Assembly (NCBI GenBank): GCA_963693085.1
Contig: OY856409.1
Location: 501,178,303 to 501,242,302 of the forward strand
DNA from: Alisma plantago-aquatica
Taxonomy: Eukaryota; Streptophyta; Magnoliopsida; Alismatales; Alismataceae
Length of the DNA: 64,000 nt
Direction: 5' to 3'
The translations under genes and the position numbers were made by a program. The notes beneath the pieces were generated by a model. It saw nothing but the letters and a program-made list of their open reading frames with translations. It was not told the origin of the DNA and ran no database searches. Below, piece by piece: positions 1-10,845 of this stretch (positions are counted from its first letter, which is position 1; each line of letters begins with the position of its first letter).

Positions 1-388
1 TATTTTTTGATGGTCATCAGCGATGTGGTCGGGATCATGGTTCTAAGGAGGAGCTTCTTGGAGAGCACTAGGGGCAGAAAGTTGGATAGTAGTAGCTTGC
101 AGAGTCCTAGAGTTGTCCTTGTACTCTTAGTTTCGGGCATGGGATGTTTTGTAGATGATATGTATGGTGATATGTGCTCTTCACAGTATGCAGTGGTTTG
201 TATATGGCATGTATATGTGGAACATCTCTCTTTTGTATATAGGTTGTGGCTGATTCCACTATTCCAATATGTAAATACTTGATATGGTATGTGATGTGAT
301 ACAGGTTAATGGAACTCTATGTATTGTTTTGTGGACATGATAGTAATGATGAAATCACTTTTAATTTACCCTTTTTTTGGTGTATGGT
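1..388. other. unassigned segment left of the LINE
   Basis: No domain was recognised on either strand. An open frame runs from about 7 to 282 on the plus strand, but its translation resembles nothing I know. The homology shared by the two LINE copies starts near 389, so this stretch is either the original upstream part of the LINE or the flank it inserted into. Confidence 0.4.
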
Positions 389-699
389 TGGTTTAGTTGT
401 TGATCATGTGTCTTGTTTTCAATAATCTCAATTGGTGTAGCGGGGTCACATAGAATGAACTGGGCAAAACAGGTACTTCGAATCCTTACCCCCAATAGGA
501 AAATAAAGGGTATTGGAACCAAAATGAAGAAGCCCAAAGCAAGCCCACCTTATGAACAGAGAAGGAAGCAGCCAAGACTAAACACCCAGACCAAGAAGGG
601 GGCACTTGAAGAGAATATTGATAGAGAGGATAGTGGTGTAGAGGATGATGTTGGAGGCCATACTTGTTGAACCCCATCCTCATCTCCGATTGTAATTAT

Positions 700-1345
700 G
701 ATAGATTTATTGGGATGGAATACTAGAGGGAAAAATCAATTAGAGATGACAAGTCCTTAAGGAGATGATTGCATTTCACAAACCAAAGGTTACATCAATA
801 GTGGAGCTGAGAATTAGTGTAGAGGCTACTACCAAGACTATCCGCCATCTTGGATATCCTAACTCCTACTATGTGGAAGCAAGATGATATGTTGGGGGTA
901 TCTATGTCTACTGGGATGCAACAAAATGTAGAGTAGAGATAATAGATAGCCATAGACAGTTCATCTCATGCGGAGTGAACTATGATTTGTTTGTAACATA
1001 TATATATTCTAGTCCTCAGATAAGCTTAAAGAGTCTGATTTGGAAGCACCTTGTTCAGATGCGAAGCAAGTTCAAAGCCCCATGGATTGCACTAGGGGAG
1101 TTTAACATGACTGCGGATCCAAAAGAGAAAAGTGACAGTGATTGATACAATTATGCAAAAGTAGCTTTATTCCATAACACGTTGATGGAGGCTGACCTAT
1201 CAGAATTCGACTTTTTAGGCATGAAATTCACGTACCTCCATGAATTTCTACATGAGCGATTAGATAGAGCAACTATGAATAGAAACTTCATCAGTGAGTA
1301 TCCAAATACAACTGTTGAACACCTCCCAAGATTAGGATCATACCA
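700..1345 (+). pseudogene. LINE endonuclease (APE-like) domain, copy 1, broken
   Basis: In life this domain would nick target DNA for target-primed reverse transcription. The translation begins with IDLLGWNTRG, the usual start of plant LINE endonucleases. It continues through fragments such as GGIYVYWDATKCRVEI and ALGEFNMTADPKEKS, which fits the conserved GDFN block (D replaced by E). A later fragment is EFDFLGMKFTYLHE. Several stops and frame changes interrupt it (for example near 741, 885 and 1144). It is not functional. Confidence 0.8.
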
Positions 1346-1869
1346 TTCCTAGCTTTTGGTCAGATTCCCTTCACCCAAAGGTATCCTACATGATTCACTA
1401 CCAGAGTCTCATGGTAAGACCATAGTCAGTTCTCAGCTATGCTAGATAATGCCTAGGACTCAGACCTCGAATTCACTAAAGCCCTACTTGGAGTGTAGAG
1501 CAGGATCACTACCTGGGATAGGATATAAAGGAAGGAAAAATGAAAGATAAAGGATTGTCTTATAAGTAATATAAAAAAGTTGCAGAATACATTAGAAATT
1601 CTATAGAATGAGATATCAGATAGCTTATGCTTGGACATGCAGGTCGAGCTGGATAGGATTTTAAAAACTGAGTAGATCGACTTACAACATCAGAGTCACA
1701 TCAGATGGATTAAATATGGTGATCACAATTTGAGGCTCTACCACAATGATATCAATCAAAGTAGGAGGAGAAATTTGATTACTACCCTTAAGAAATTAAA
1801 TGGATAATGGAAAACTAATGAATGGGAACTGATGGACATGGTAGAGAAACACTTTGAATATGTCTAACC

Positions 1870-2985
1870 ACACTAGTGCACAGAATCATTCCTAATCTGA
1901 CTGATGTTCCAAGCAAATTCCCACCTATAATCTGCTCACAACTAGCGAAAATCGGTTCTAGTCCTTCAGAAGAGGAGATACACAAAGTAGTTATGGATTT
2001 GGACCTAGTTGAGGCACCAGGGCCTAATAGTGTCTATATCACTTCCATTCAAGGGAACTGGGTAACATTGGGACCAAGTGTAGTCAAAATGTGAAGGAAG
2101 CTTTAATAACAAGCTACCCTCAACCTCTCTCTACAAGTATATCATAGTAGTGATACCCAAAGTCACTGATCCTGAGAGGTGCAAAAATCTGAGACCAATA
2201 TCCCTGAACAATGTGGTTCTCAAGATTATGTCCAAGCTAGTAGTAGAGAGGTTAAAGACTCTAATCCCTGTGTGGGTGTCTAAAGTGTAGAGTAACTTTG
2301 TACCTAGACATAGCACACCTGATGATATTGCTTTAGTACATTAGCTCATTCACACTATGAAGTGGAAAAGGGGTGAACAAACAATGGCCATCAAGGTTGA
2401 TCTTACAAAGGCTTATTACTAGATGTCATGGGAGCTTATCAACGATACATATACATAATGGGAATGTTGAAGAACACCATAGAATACATTATGACATCCA
2501 TTATAGGAGGTGAAAATGTAATTTCTTAGAATGGTGGGTACTCCAGACCCTTTGGAGAAAGTAGAGGCCTTCAGCAAGGTGACTCATTATGGACCTGCTA
2601 TATGTTTTGTGCCAAGAATGATTGGGTCAGTTGATTCAATAGAGAGTTTCCAAGGGTGACCGGAACCATTGAAGTTAGGCTTGAATGGACCTATGGTCTC
2701 GCATGAGTGTTTTGCAGGTGACCTGATCCTATTTGCTGATGCAAGCTATTAAACAAATGAAGATCATTAAAGAATGCTTCAAAGTGTTTGAAAATGCCTC
2801 TGGTCAGTCTGTGTCTCAAGCAAAGACAAGGATATTTTTGTCTAAAAGTGTGGCCAGGGGTCTAAGAAGAAGGATCAAGCGGTTTAGTGGGTACCAAACC
2901 ACAAACAAGTTGGGTAAATATATGGGCATCCCAATAATACATAAATGGGTGGATAGATAGACTCACAATGTGGTGCTTGAGAAGG
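1870..2985 (+). pseudogene. LINE reverse transcriptase domain, copy 1, broken
   Basis: Plant LINE RT blocks are visible in order: APGPNSV (about 2016), IPKVTDPERCKNLRPISL (about 2155-2208), KVDLTKAY (about 2392) and CFAGDLILFADAS (about 2708-2746). The catalytic motif is normally F/Y-A-D-D. Here it reads F-A-G-D (2711-2722), so the first aspartate is lost. Copy 2 carries the same glycine. Multiple stops also interrupt the frame. Downstream blocks include SGQSVSQAKTRIF and GKYMGIPIIHK. Confidence 0.88.
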
Positions 2986-4290
2986 TGAATGCCAGGGTGA
3001 TGGCCTGGTCATCTAGAAGCATGTTCATTGTAGGAAGAATATGCCTAGAAAAGGAAACCTAATTAGCAATGTCGACCTACATGATGCAAACCTCAATGCT
3101 GCCTCTACATCTTTGCGATAGAATCAATAACACAATTAGGCAATTCATATGGGGAGGCTACTAGAAATCCCACCCGATGGCTTTGGTGTCTTGGGATAAG
3201 GTGACCTATCCTAAATGAGAGAATGGGATTGAATAGGATGTGTGAATGGAACTAGGCATTTCTATACAAGAATCCATAGGATCAGAGAAATATCCGACAC
3301 TCACTATGGTGTACTGGGATGAAGAAACACTTTGAGAAAGAACATCAAGGAAAGTATCCCAACCTTTCTAGAATTGGAAGGGTAGTAGTGATAGGGAAAC
3401 AATTTATGGAAGATAACTCTTACGAAATTTCCATAAATGGACATAGATTTTGTGTTTGGTGAGGATAGATGGTCATGTGAAGGTCCTATCTTAAAGGAGA
3501 ACATCAAAATCCTATCAGTAGTGAACTTTCAAACTTTAAGGTTAGAAACCTTGTGAACCTTAACAATGAGTGGGATGTAGGTTTCCTTAGGGAGTGGCTT
3601 CCCACATCGTTAGTTGAGGAAATCAAGAAATTTAAGCTCTCTTCAGATTCTTATGGTGAGGATGTTAGAGTCTAGTTATGTACAAATAGTGTCAACTATA
3701 CCACCAAATCTACATGTCGTATATTGAGACAAGGGAAATGGTATCCCAAGAACTGAAAATGGGAAAAGATATGAAGAAAAAAAGTCTCAAATCAAATCAA
3801 AACCTTTGTTTGGATGGTAATGCATGAGGTGATTCTGAAAAACATAAGAAGAAATCAAAGACATATGATGAACACCAACATGCGCTCAAGGTGAAATGAA
3901 GATGAAGAGACCACTATCCATGCAATCTGGGACTTCCCATTTGCTAAGGAAATTTGGGTGTAACTTCTTTGGGGCATGGAAAGGGCCTCCTTCTTCAACC
4001 TAGACAGATGTTAAGCAAGGGATCCATGACAATATGCAAATGGAAGATGAAGGTAAGATCAAAGTTTTTGACTACATGTTGGCACATATGGGGATGCATG
4101 AGTAAGAAAAATTTTGGATAGGAAGCAAGGCATAAGATCCAACAAGTTGGATTCATTAGAAATGAATGCAACTCCTAGAAGGAAGCGTTTAAGAGAACAA
4201 CCATAGGAACCTGACTCCTATATGGAACTACATGGAGAAAGACAAAACAAGAGTAATCAAAATAATTGTGATGCGTATGTGAAGAAGAAA
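2986..4290 (+). pseudogene. LINE C-terminal zf-RVT region, copy 1, broken
   Basis: The fragments NARVMAWSSRSM, INNTIRQFIWGGY and ALVSWDKVTYPK match the region following RT in plant LINEs (the zf-RVT-type C-terminus). The rest decays into short frames interrupted by stops. The RNase H domain that follows in copy 2 (about 21010-21400) is absent, because the copy ends at the tandem junction at about 4292. Confidence 0.75.
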
Positions 4291-4292
4291 AT

Positions 4293-5278
4293 GCAAGGAT
4301 TTAGCTATTGATCATGTGTTTTGTTTTGAGTAATCTCATTTGGTGTGGCGGTGTCTCATAGAATGAAATAGGGAAAATATGTACTTCAGAATCCTTGCCC
4401 CCAATAGGAAAATAAAGGGTATTGGAACCAAAATGAAGAAGCCCTGAGCAAGCCCACCTTAAGAACAAAGAAAGAAGCACCCAAGACTTAACACATAGAC
4501 CAAGAAGGGGGCAACTAAAGAAAATATCGATAGAGAGGATAGTGGTGTGAAGGTTGATGTTGAAGGCCATACCGTTGAACCCCATCCTCATCTTCGATCA
4601 TGATTATGGTAGATCTATTGCGATGAAATACTAGAGGGATCGACATCAATGAGAGATGACAAGTCCTTATAGAGATGATTGCAGTTCACAAACCAAAGAT
4701 TACATCAATAGTGGAGCTGAGAATTAGTGCAGAGGCTGCTGATAAGACTATCTATCAACCTGGATATCCTAACTCCTACTATGTGAAGGCAAAAGGATAT
4801 GCCAGGGGTATCTAGGTCTGTTGGGATGCAACAAAATGTAGAGTAGAGATAATAAATAGCCATAGGAAGTTCATCTCATGCGAAGTGAACCATGAGTTCT
4901 TTGCAACATTTATATATTCTAGTCCTCAGAGAGGCACAAGGAGTCTGATTTGGAAGAACCTTGTCTAGATGGGAAGCAAGTTCAAAGCCCCATGGATTGT
5001 GCTGGGGAATTTTAACACGACTGTGGATCCAAAAGAGAAAAGTGGTAGTGATTGATAAAATTACACAGAAGAAGCTTTATTCCATAACACGCTGATGGAG
5101 GCTGACCGATCAGATCTATGATTTTTGGGCATGAAATTCATGTACATCCATGGGCTTATATGGGAGTGATTAGATAGAGAAACTACAAATAGAAACTTCA
5201 TCTGTGAGTATCCAAATACAACTGTTGAACACCTCCCTAGATGAGGATTGGACCATTTCTACCTTTTGTTCAGATTCC
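4293..5278 (+). mobile_element. LINE copy 2, left part (linker and endonuclease)
   Basis: This repeats 389-1370 with scattered differences. It contains the linker and the start of the endonuclease, including LGNFNTTVDPKEKSG, which retains the N of the GDFN block. It is cut at 5278, in the middle of the endonuclease/RT linker, by the Athila insertion. The same sequence resumes at 18134 after the duplicated ATTCC. Stops and frameshifts show it was already a non-coding relic. Confidence 0.85.
5274..5278. repeat. target site duplication ATTCC, left of Athila
   Basis: ATTCC lies directly before the left LTR and is repeated exactly at 18134-18138 after the right LTR. LINE sequence continues without a gap once the element and one copy are removed, as copy 1 (around 1360-1375) confirms. 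Confidence 0.95.
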
Positions 5279-6981
5279 TATTGGGAGTTTTACAAAGAAA
5301 AATCTCAACTCACTAATTATCTATAAGTGTACGGGGTCAATGTAGTCGAGTGTCAAACATAAGGAGCTAGGCTAGTTAGGTGTAAATTTGTTAACTTTCA
5401 TTAATCCAAGTCGGGTTACAAAGTTTAGGTTGATTACAGCTATAGAAGGCAAGCAAAAGCAAAAGCAAAAGCAAAAGCAAAAGCAAAAGTTCAAAGTTAA
5501 AGGGTTAAATAAGCAATTAAAGGCTTGGACATTAGATTTCACTACCATGCCATCATATCATATGGACTTATGAAATCAAGATTACCATTAACATGCGAGG
5601 AGGTTGTCATCGTCGTACATTTCCCAATGTTACAAGATGGTTCTAAACTTGGCATAATGCTCCCGCGTCTATGCTTAGTATCGAAAACAACTTTAACCAT
5701 CAATATTCTCTAGCAACTCTTGTGGTCAAGAGCATACTACCATGGATCCTACTCCTTACTTCCTCATACATTCTCTCGAAGCACATGATAGGCATAAAAC
5801 ATGTACAAAAGGTGTCCAACCAAACATACAAGCAAGAAACACTATAGGCATCCATGGAAAAGAAAATTAACTAGCAATACACATAGATTTTGAGTTCACA
5901 TGAATTAGGACATGGGAGTTACTCTCCCATGCCCAAAAAATGAGATTTGCTCGTCCATAATGGAAATGTAGAGACACAATATAGAAATTTTAGAGTTTTT
6001 CATGCTTAAGAGAACAAAAAGCTAAAGGAACCAAAGATGTAGTCAAAGGGAAGTAGAACTCCAGCTAGAGGATGAAATTCCACTCTTGGAGCTGCTCCAA
6101 CTTGGACAATCTTCCCTCCCAAAAAAGCTTGAGTGAGAGAAGCAAGCTCTATTGCACCTTCGGAGAAGAAATGGAGAAGAAATGAAGTAGAATGGAGGTT
6201 CTTTGCCAAGAAACCACCTAAATCACCCTCCTTAGCTCTGGAAATTCTCCTGGACGAATGACACTTTCAAAATGACGATAGATAACCGCCCATTGTGTTG
6301 CCTTGGTCTTTAAAAATGAGGAGTGGTTGCTGTCATTTCTACAGAAATTGATAGTGACATAGCGTGTCTTTTAGAGGACACACTGTGTCCCGTTGTGCAG
6401 TTTTGCTGGGTCTTTCTGCTACTGTGAAGTACACGACATGTCTTAAACAAAACATGTCGTGATTTTCTTTTAGAGTCATTTCAGGAGAAAGGCACAAAGT
6501 GTGTTCGAATACACACACACTATGTGTGTTGACAGCATGTTGTAGTCGCCCCTCATGTCTTGAGGACACATCATGTCCTAGTTGGGACACATCGTGTTGC
6601 GTTCTTCTACATTTTGGTGTTGAGGCCGCTGGAGACACACATGCTGTGTGCTAAATACCACATGACGTGTTCTTCATTCTATGAAGATTTATGTGAGGGG
6701 ACACATTGTGTCTTAAATAAGACACGCTGTGTGCAATGGTGTTTCTTCAGGAATAAACTCTGAATTAGCTGCAAGTTGGGGAGAAGTCCATTTGGGGTTA
6801 GATTTGAGTTGGAATATCTCCAATTTGGCACTTTGAATGTGTATCTACAATTAACATCATGTCATAAGTAAAAATAACTTAAATGTGGAAAGATAAATAT
6901 GAATAGAGGCTAATGGAATGCAAAATGAACTGAATTTGTGTGTGAGATTGTACAAACGGTTGATATGAAATGCACACATCA
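5279..6981 (-). repeat. Athila 3' LTR (left copy)
   Basis: This 1703-bp LTR is the partner of 16444-18133. Its outer end reads TATTGGGAG where the partner has TGTTGGGAG, so the terminal TG has decayed to TA; the inner end is CA. It contains many short palindromes of the ACAC-n-GTGT type between about 6355 and 6735. Confidence 0.93.
5453..5489. repeat. (GCAAAA)6 microsatellite in one LTR only
   Basis: Six perfect hexamer units are present. The matching place in the other LTR (about 16615-16630) has only a single CAAAAG, so the expansion arose after insertion. Confidence 0.9.
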
Positions 6982-6993
6982 AATCCCCCTAAG
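6982..6993 (-). other. polypurine tract of Athila
   Basis: On the minus strand the purine run AGGGGGATT lies directly before the 3' LTR, which starts TGATGTGTG. This is the expected position for priming plus-strand DNA synthesis. Confidence 0.8.
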
Positions 6994-8045
6994 CTTGAAC
7001 TGTTTCTTGTCCTCAAGAAAAAAGAGCATAGAGCACAGATGAAGGATTCGCAAAGCTTATGTACAGATCAAATGAAAAGAAAGATGAGTATGGGACTACA
7101 TGAACCATGATCAACTTGTTTATACTTGTAGCTGTCAATTCAACTTAAACATCCATGAAAGAGATTTTTTGTTCACCAGTGGTGGTCACAAATAAATGAA
7201 TAAATTAGTTATCCAACACTAAGTAGAATTTGGATGATCATGCCAAACAGTTAGTAGATGTGCAACACATATTCTCAGCTATTAATGATATAAATGATGA
7301 AATCTTAGTTAACATTAAAAATCTTAGTTAAACTCTTCTTCTTTACCAAAAGATTATTTTGACAATGGATTACGAGTTCTGGCACTCGGATGCTAATGTA
7401 GGCTTATGCACATGTGGAGTGCTGGCTAGGGTGTTTTACCCTCTTTTGAGACATACCACCTAACCATCGTTGCCAAATCGGGCTTACACTAGGGTAGCAT
7501 GATTTGTGGGCAGTTGGCCATCTTTTATGGGGTATGAGGGTGAAACAAAGTAATAATTTTTTTAAATTTTTTCCACAACAAGAGAGTCAATAAAATTGTA
7601 AAATTAGCTAGATTTTGTTTATTTGTTTGAATTTTTTTACTGAAAGTGCGGTTGTATATGTACTAAGAGCTTGGCAAGGGCATCATGTATCCCATTTAAT
7701 ATTGTAAGGTTGATTCACTCATAAAAATTTGAGACCATTGCATGTTTTAAGAGATCAGAGATGTGAAAGGTGAATGTTCAAGCTACAAGTATAAACTAGA
7801 CTTAAGCACATGTTGATGGCCAAAAGGTTTCATTATATTCATGCAAGCTCTTTAACAATTCCTTCAAATGATAAGTTGTGTGCAAGATGACAAGATGGTT
7901 CAAACTTGTGAAGAAATAGTTCATTACAAAAAGCGAGCCTCACATCATATTAAACTTACCAAAGGAAAAAGAAAAGTAGAACTTAAAAACAAGATTAAAC
8001 TAAAGAACTAAACAAAAACAACAAAAACAACTACATTATCGGCCG
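6994..8045 (-). other. non-coding 3' region of Athila
   Basis: This AT-rich stretch between the env-like region and the 3' LTR has no recognisable coding sequence on either strand. It is the untranslated 3' part of the element. Confidence 0.6.
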
Positions 8046-8068
8046 ATTGCATCCCCCTAAGCTTGAAA
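8046..8068 (-). other. second polypurine-tract-like site after the env-like region
   Basis: CCCCCTAAGCTTGAA occurs here (about 8052-8066) and again at the true PPT (6985-6999). On the minus strand both read as a purine run with the same 5' context. The inner copy lies just downstream of the env-like region, so it could be an extra PPT or a duplicated PPT region. Confidence 0.5.
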
Positions 8069-9640
8069 TTTGTAGTGTCCTCACTGCAGCAATCAAACTA
8101 AAAAAAATGCAACTGGGTACCTATCATGGAATGACATCAGTAGGAGGGACCAGCGCCCCCATGACTAGTAGGAAAGTACTGGCTGACGAGATCATCATCG
8201 TTCAGAATGTCGACGTGCATGGGCTATGGGGCAGACTCGAGATGTGGCGGCTGAAATGTTGGGTGGTGCAGATGAGGTGTAGAGTGGTGCTTCTAAGGCA
8301 TTGGATAGTGGCTCTGAGAGATATGCCACATATCCATGCCCTAGACCATGCCATGCATAATGGAATACTAGCGACCTATGAGGTCTAGGCGGTCATCTAT
8401 GCGGTCAAGCTACTGCTGCATGTACACATAAAGATGCCTGACATCAGGCATCACCCAAGAATACTCCATATGAGTGCCTATGGAGGAAGGTGGTGGTTCT
8501 ATAGGGGGTTCATCAGTAGAGTGTGGTCCTTCAGGGGCTTCTGCATCATCCGGGGTGGTAAAAATTACCTTCTAATTGTCTTTGTTTGTCAAGGTGATAT
8601 TTTCCAAGTCCAGAATGTCGATGTACGGGGCTGTAAAAATTACCTTCCAATTGTCTTTGTTTGTCAAGGTGATATTTTCCAAGTCTAGAATGTCCATGTA
8701 CGGGGCAGTAAAAATTACCTTCCAATTGTCTTTGTTTGTCAAAGTGATATTTTCCAAGTCTGGAATGTCGATGTACTAGTCATTATCAAAGAACTATCTG
8801 AACTTGGTATCATCATTGAGAACTCTAGAGACCAAGCCTACAGACAGAAGGTATTGAATATCTACTAGGTTAATAACTAGTGTAGCCTCTAGTCCTGTCA
8901 GGTCCACCTCAAGCTTATTGGCAATAAGAGTAATCAATCCCCCACACATGATATCCCCATATTCTCTCTTCTTCATTTTCTTAATGTCTAGGAACCTGCT
9001 AAGAATGTAGTAACCTGCATTAATCTTATAGTCACTCACCACACCCCATAGAAAGAATAAGTCTTGTTTTCCACGGATTCCCTGAGTTTATCTTTGTAAA
9101 AACCCCTGTGTTGAGAAGTCAGTGGACATATCTGAAGATGGGGTTGTAAATGGAAGACACCCTATCCTTTTTTGCATCATCACAGTCCTCATCAGTGATC
9201 TCATACTAGAATTTGTCACTATTAAAAGCTGGAGGGAAGCTTAATGCCCCATCGTAATGGCACTCTAAAACCTCACAGAACCATCTGAAGGTGAGTTTGA
9301 AGCCTCGAGCCAGTAAATGGAAACAGATGATTGCATACCGTTCCAAGTTTTTCAATGGGTCATTCTCTATCGTAAGAGTGTCAAAAACTCATATACAAGG
9401 TGGGGGAAAGTATTCATTACCGAGAAGCATAGGTAGTGGAGTCCAAGTTCCTTTAGATTCATGGTGACTTCATCTTTAATTCCCAAGGCATTCAATGTTT
9501 TCATACACACAAAACGTGAAGGTAGCACCCTCCTTGAGATGAGGAACTGGTAAGTAGGGTCCTCTGCTATGACCCTAAACTGGGTCATGGGGATGTAGGA
9601 TGGGACCAAGGAAGAGATTGCTCCATCTTTGCAGTTGAAG
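8050..9640 (-). pseudogene. Athila ORF1/env-like protein region, broken
   Basis: Between integrase and the 3' LTR the minus strand encodes a degenerate protein of the Athila ORF1 family (Pfam ATHILA type), often called env-like; its function is unknown. Readable blocks in order are LISRRVLPSRFVCMKTL and NALGIKDEVTMNLKELGL (about 9445-9560), then TFPHLVYEFLTLLR (9367-9410). After a stop come YAIICFHLLARGFKLTF, ALSFPPAFNSDKF, SSIYNPIFRYVH and NAGYYILSRFLDIKKM (8794-9042 frame). The C-terminal end carries three in-frame 25-residue repeats (8558-8775) and then a Pro-rich tail. Stops and frameshifts separate the blocks. The open frame continues upstream to about 10221, but that part runs through palindrome-rich sequence and is probably not coding. 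Confidence 0.72.
8558..8775 (-). repeat. 75-bp tandem repeat, about three units
   Basis: Units start at 8558, 8633 and 8708, so the period is exactly 75 bp, or 25 codons. On the minus strand each unit reads ENITLTNKDNWKVIF followed by TAPYMDILDL, with few changes. A degenerate echo of the unit end (GAATGTCGACGTGCATGGG) lies at about 8204. Confidence 0.93.
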
Positions 9641-10845
9641 GTTTGTTTCATAGGTTCCACTGCTACTTGGAGTTGTGCTGAAACAACCTTCAACATGTTG
9701 TGTTTCATTGACGACACACTGTGTGCTGTGGGAAAGATGCAAACCGAATTGCACAAAGACACACCGTGTCTCTCTGGTGGCATGCAATATACATGGAGCA
9801 AAGCGGCGACCTGAGGTAGATGAACATGACAAGTGCACATAGCTCTACAGCTCAAACACGATAGATGATTCCACCATATCTTGGAGGAAAGACGGAGGAG
9901 GAAGCAAGGATGATGGCAGAGATAAATCTTGCTTGCTCTCCTCGAAGAGTTGAGGTTGGTGGTGGCGGAAATCAGTGGCCACTTGCCCAAGCTGCTCCGC
10001 TCCTTAGAATGAGAGAGAGAGAGAGGCGGCTTTGCAGTGGCGCACATTGTGGAGCTTGGTCGGAGAAGATGATGATGGAGAGGCGGCTTCACACGGTAGA
10101 CACGGTGGCTCAGCTGGAACATAGTAGCTACACATGACTCTTCGAGAGTGGAAGTGTTGTGAGAATGAAAGAGACAGTTTGGGGTTAGGGTTAAAAAAAC
10201 CCCTTTCTCGTTAAAGGACACGTCATGTCTCTTTTACAAAATGACGTGTCTACTTGCAGAAACTGTCATTGCCTTTTGAGCAAAACTTGACCTAAAAGGT
10301 ATACGACATGTGCTTTTTAGCACACGATGTGTATGATTGCGGAAGCCAAAGTATATATTTCTTCATTGATAGAGGCATGATGTGTTTGAATAAGGGCATG
10401 GCGTGTTTGATTCCAAAAATTTATTGCTCATTTTTGCGAATGAAGTACATGCCATGTTCTAATTTGCACATGATGTGTAATGTTCCAGATGGTAATAGCA
10501 CATTTCCTATCTGATAACAACATGACATGTCGTTGGGAGACATGCCATGTCTTTTTAAAAATCTACTCTAGTTGTTCCTTTTGTGAGTGCCGAAACGGTG
10601 TGTCAAATAAAGACACGCCGTGTCTGTATGAATTTCTGTAGAAATTGTCTTCTTATCAACACCTACAAAAGTGATGAGATGCAAATATAAGTGTCTAAAT
10701 TATTACATTCATCTATGAAAAGTTTATTTTGGGAAATTAAAGATTGTTCTTGACTCAAACTACTTAAAGAAAGTATATCCTAATGTGGGGTCAACTCCCA
10801 TGAGTTCCTCTATTTAAAGTCCAAAGTAAGACTCTAACTTATTGG
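9641..10845 (-). other. Athila spacer between integrase and env-like region, rich in short palindromes
   Basis: No convincing protein domain is seen. The stretch contains many imperfect 13-bp palindromes such as GACACACCGTGTC (9758-9770) and GACACGCCGTGTC (10612-10624), plus pairs such as 10217-10229 with 10241-10250. The same motif class fills the middle of both LTRs. A short GA run sits at about 10010-10023. Confidence 0.6.

Larger units (their letters stand above)
389..4292 (+). mobile_element. LINE (L1-type non-LTR retrotransposon), ORF2 copy 1
   Basis: This is a degenerate plant LINE ORF2 in the order linker, endonuclease, reverse transcriptase and zf-RVT region, broken by many stops and frameshifts. 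It matches copy 2 (4293-5278 plus 18134-about 21040) along its whole length. It stops abruptly at 4292, at the point equivalent to about 21045 in copy 2, just before the RNase H domain. There is no poly-A tail at 4292, and copy 2 begins directly there at the equivalent of position 389. That geometry fits an internal tandem duplication better than two independent insertions. Confidence 0.85.

Noticed and set aside
7..282. open frame of 91 codons on the plus strand
   Set aside because: No domain, no family resemblance and no supporting context; it lies next to LINE relics and is probably chance.
8576..8779. plus-strand repeat protein of 67 codons
   Set aside because: It is the reverse-strand shadow of the 75-bp repeat, whose minus frame joins the env-like region.
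9629..10221. overlapping open frames on both strands around 9629-10221
   Set aside because: The minus frame upstream of about 9640 and the plus frames run through palindrome-rich, low-complexity sequence. Only the part left of about 9640 resembles the Athila family.
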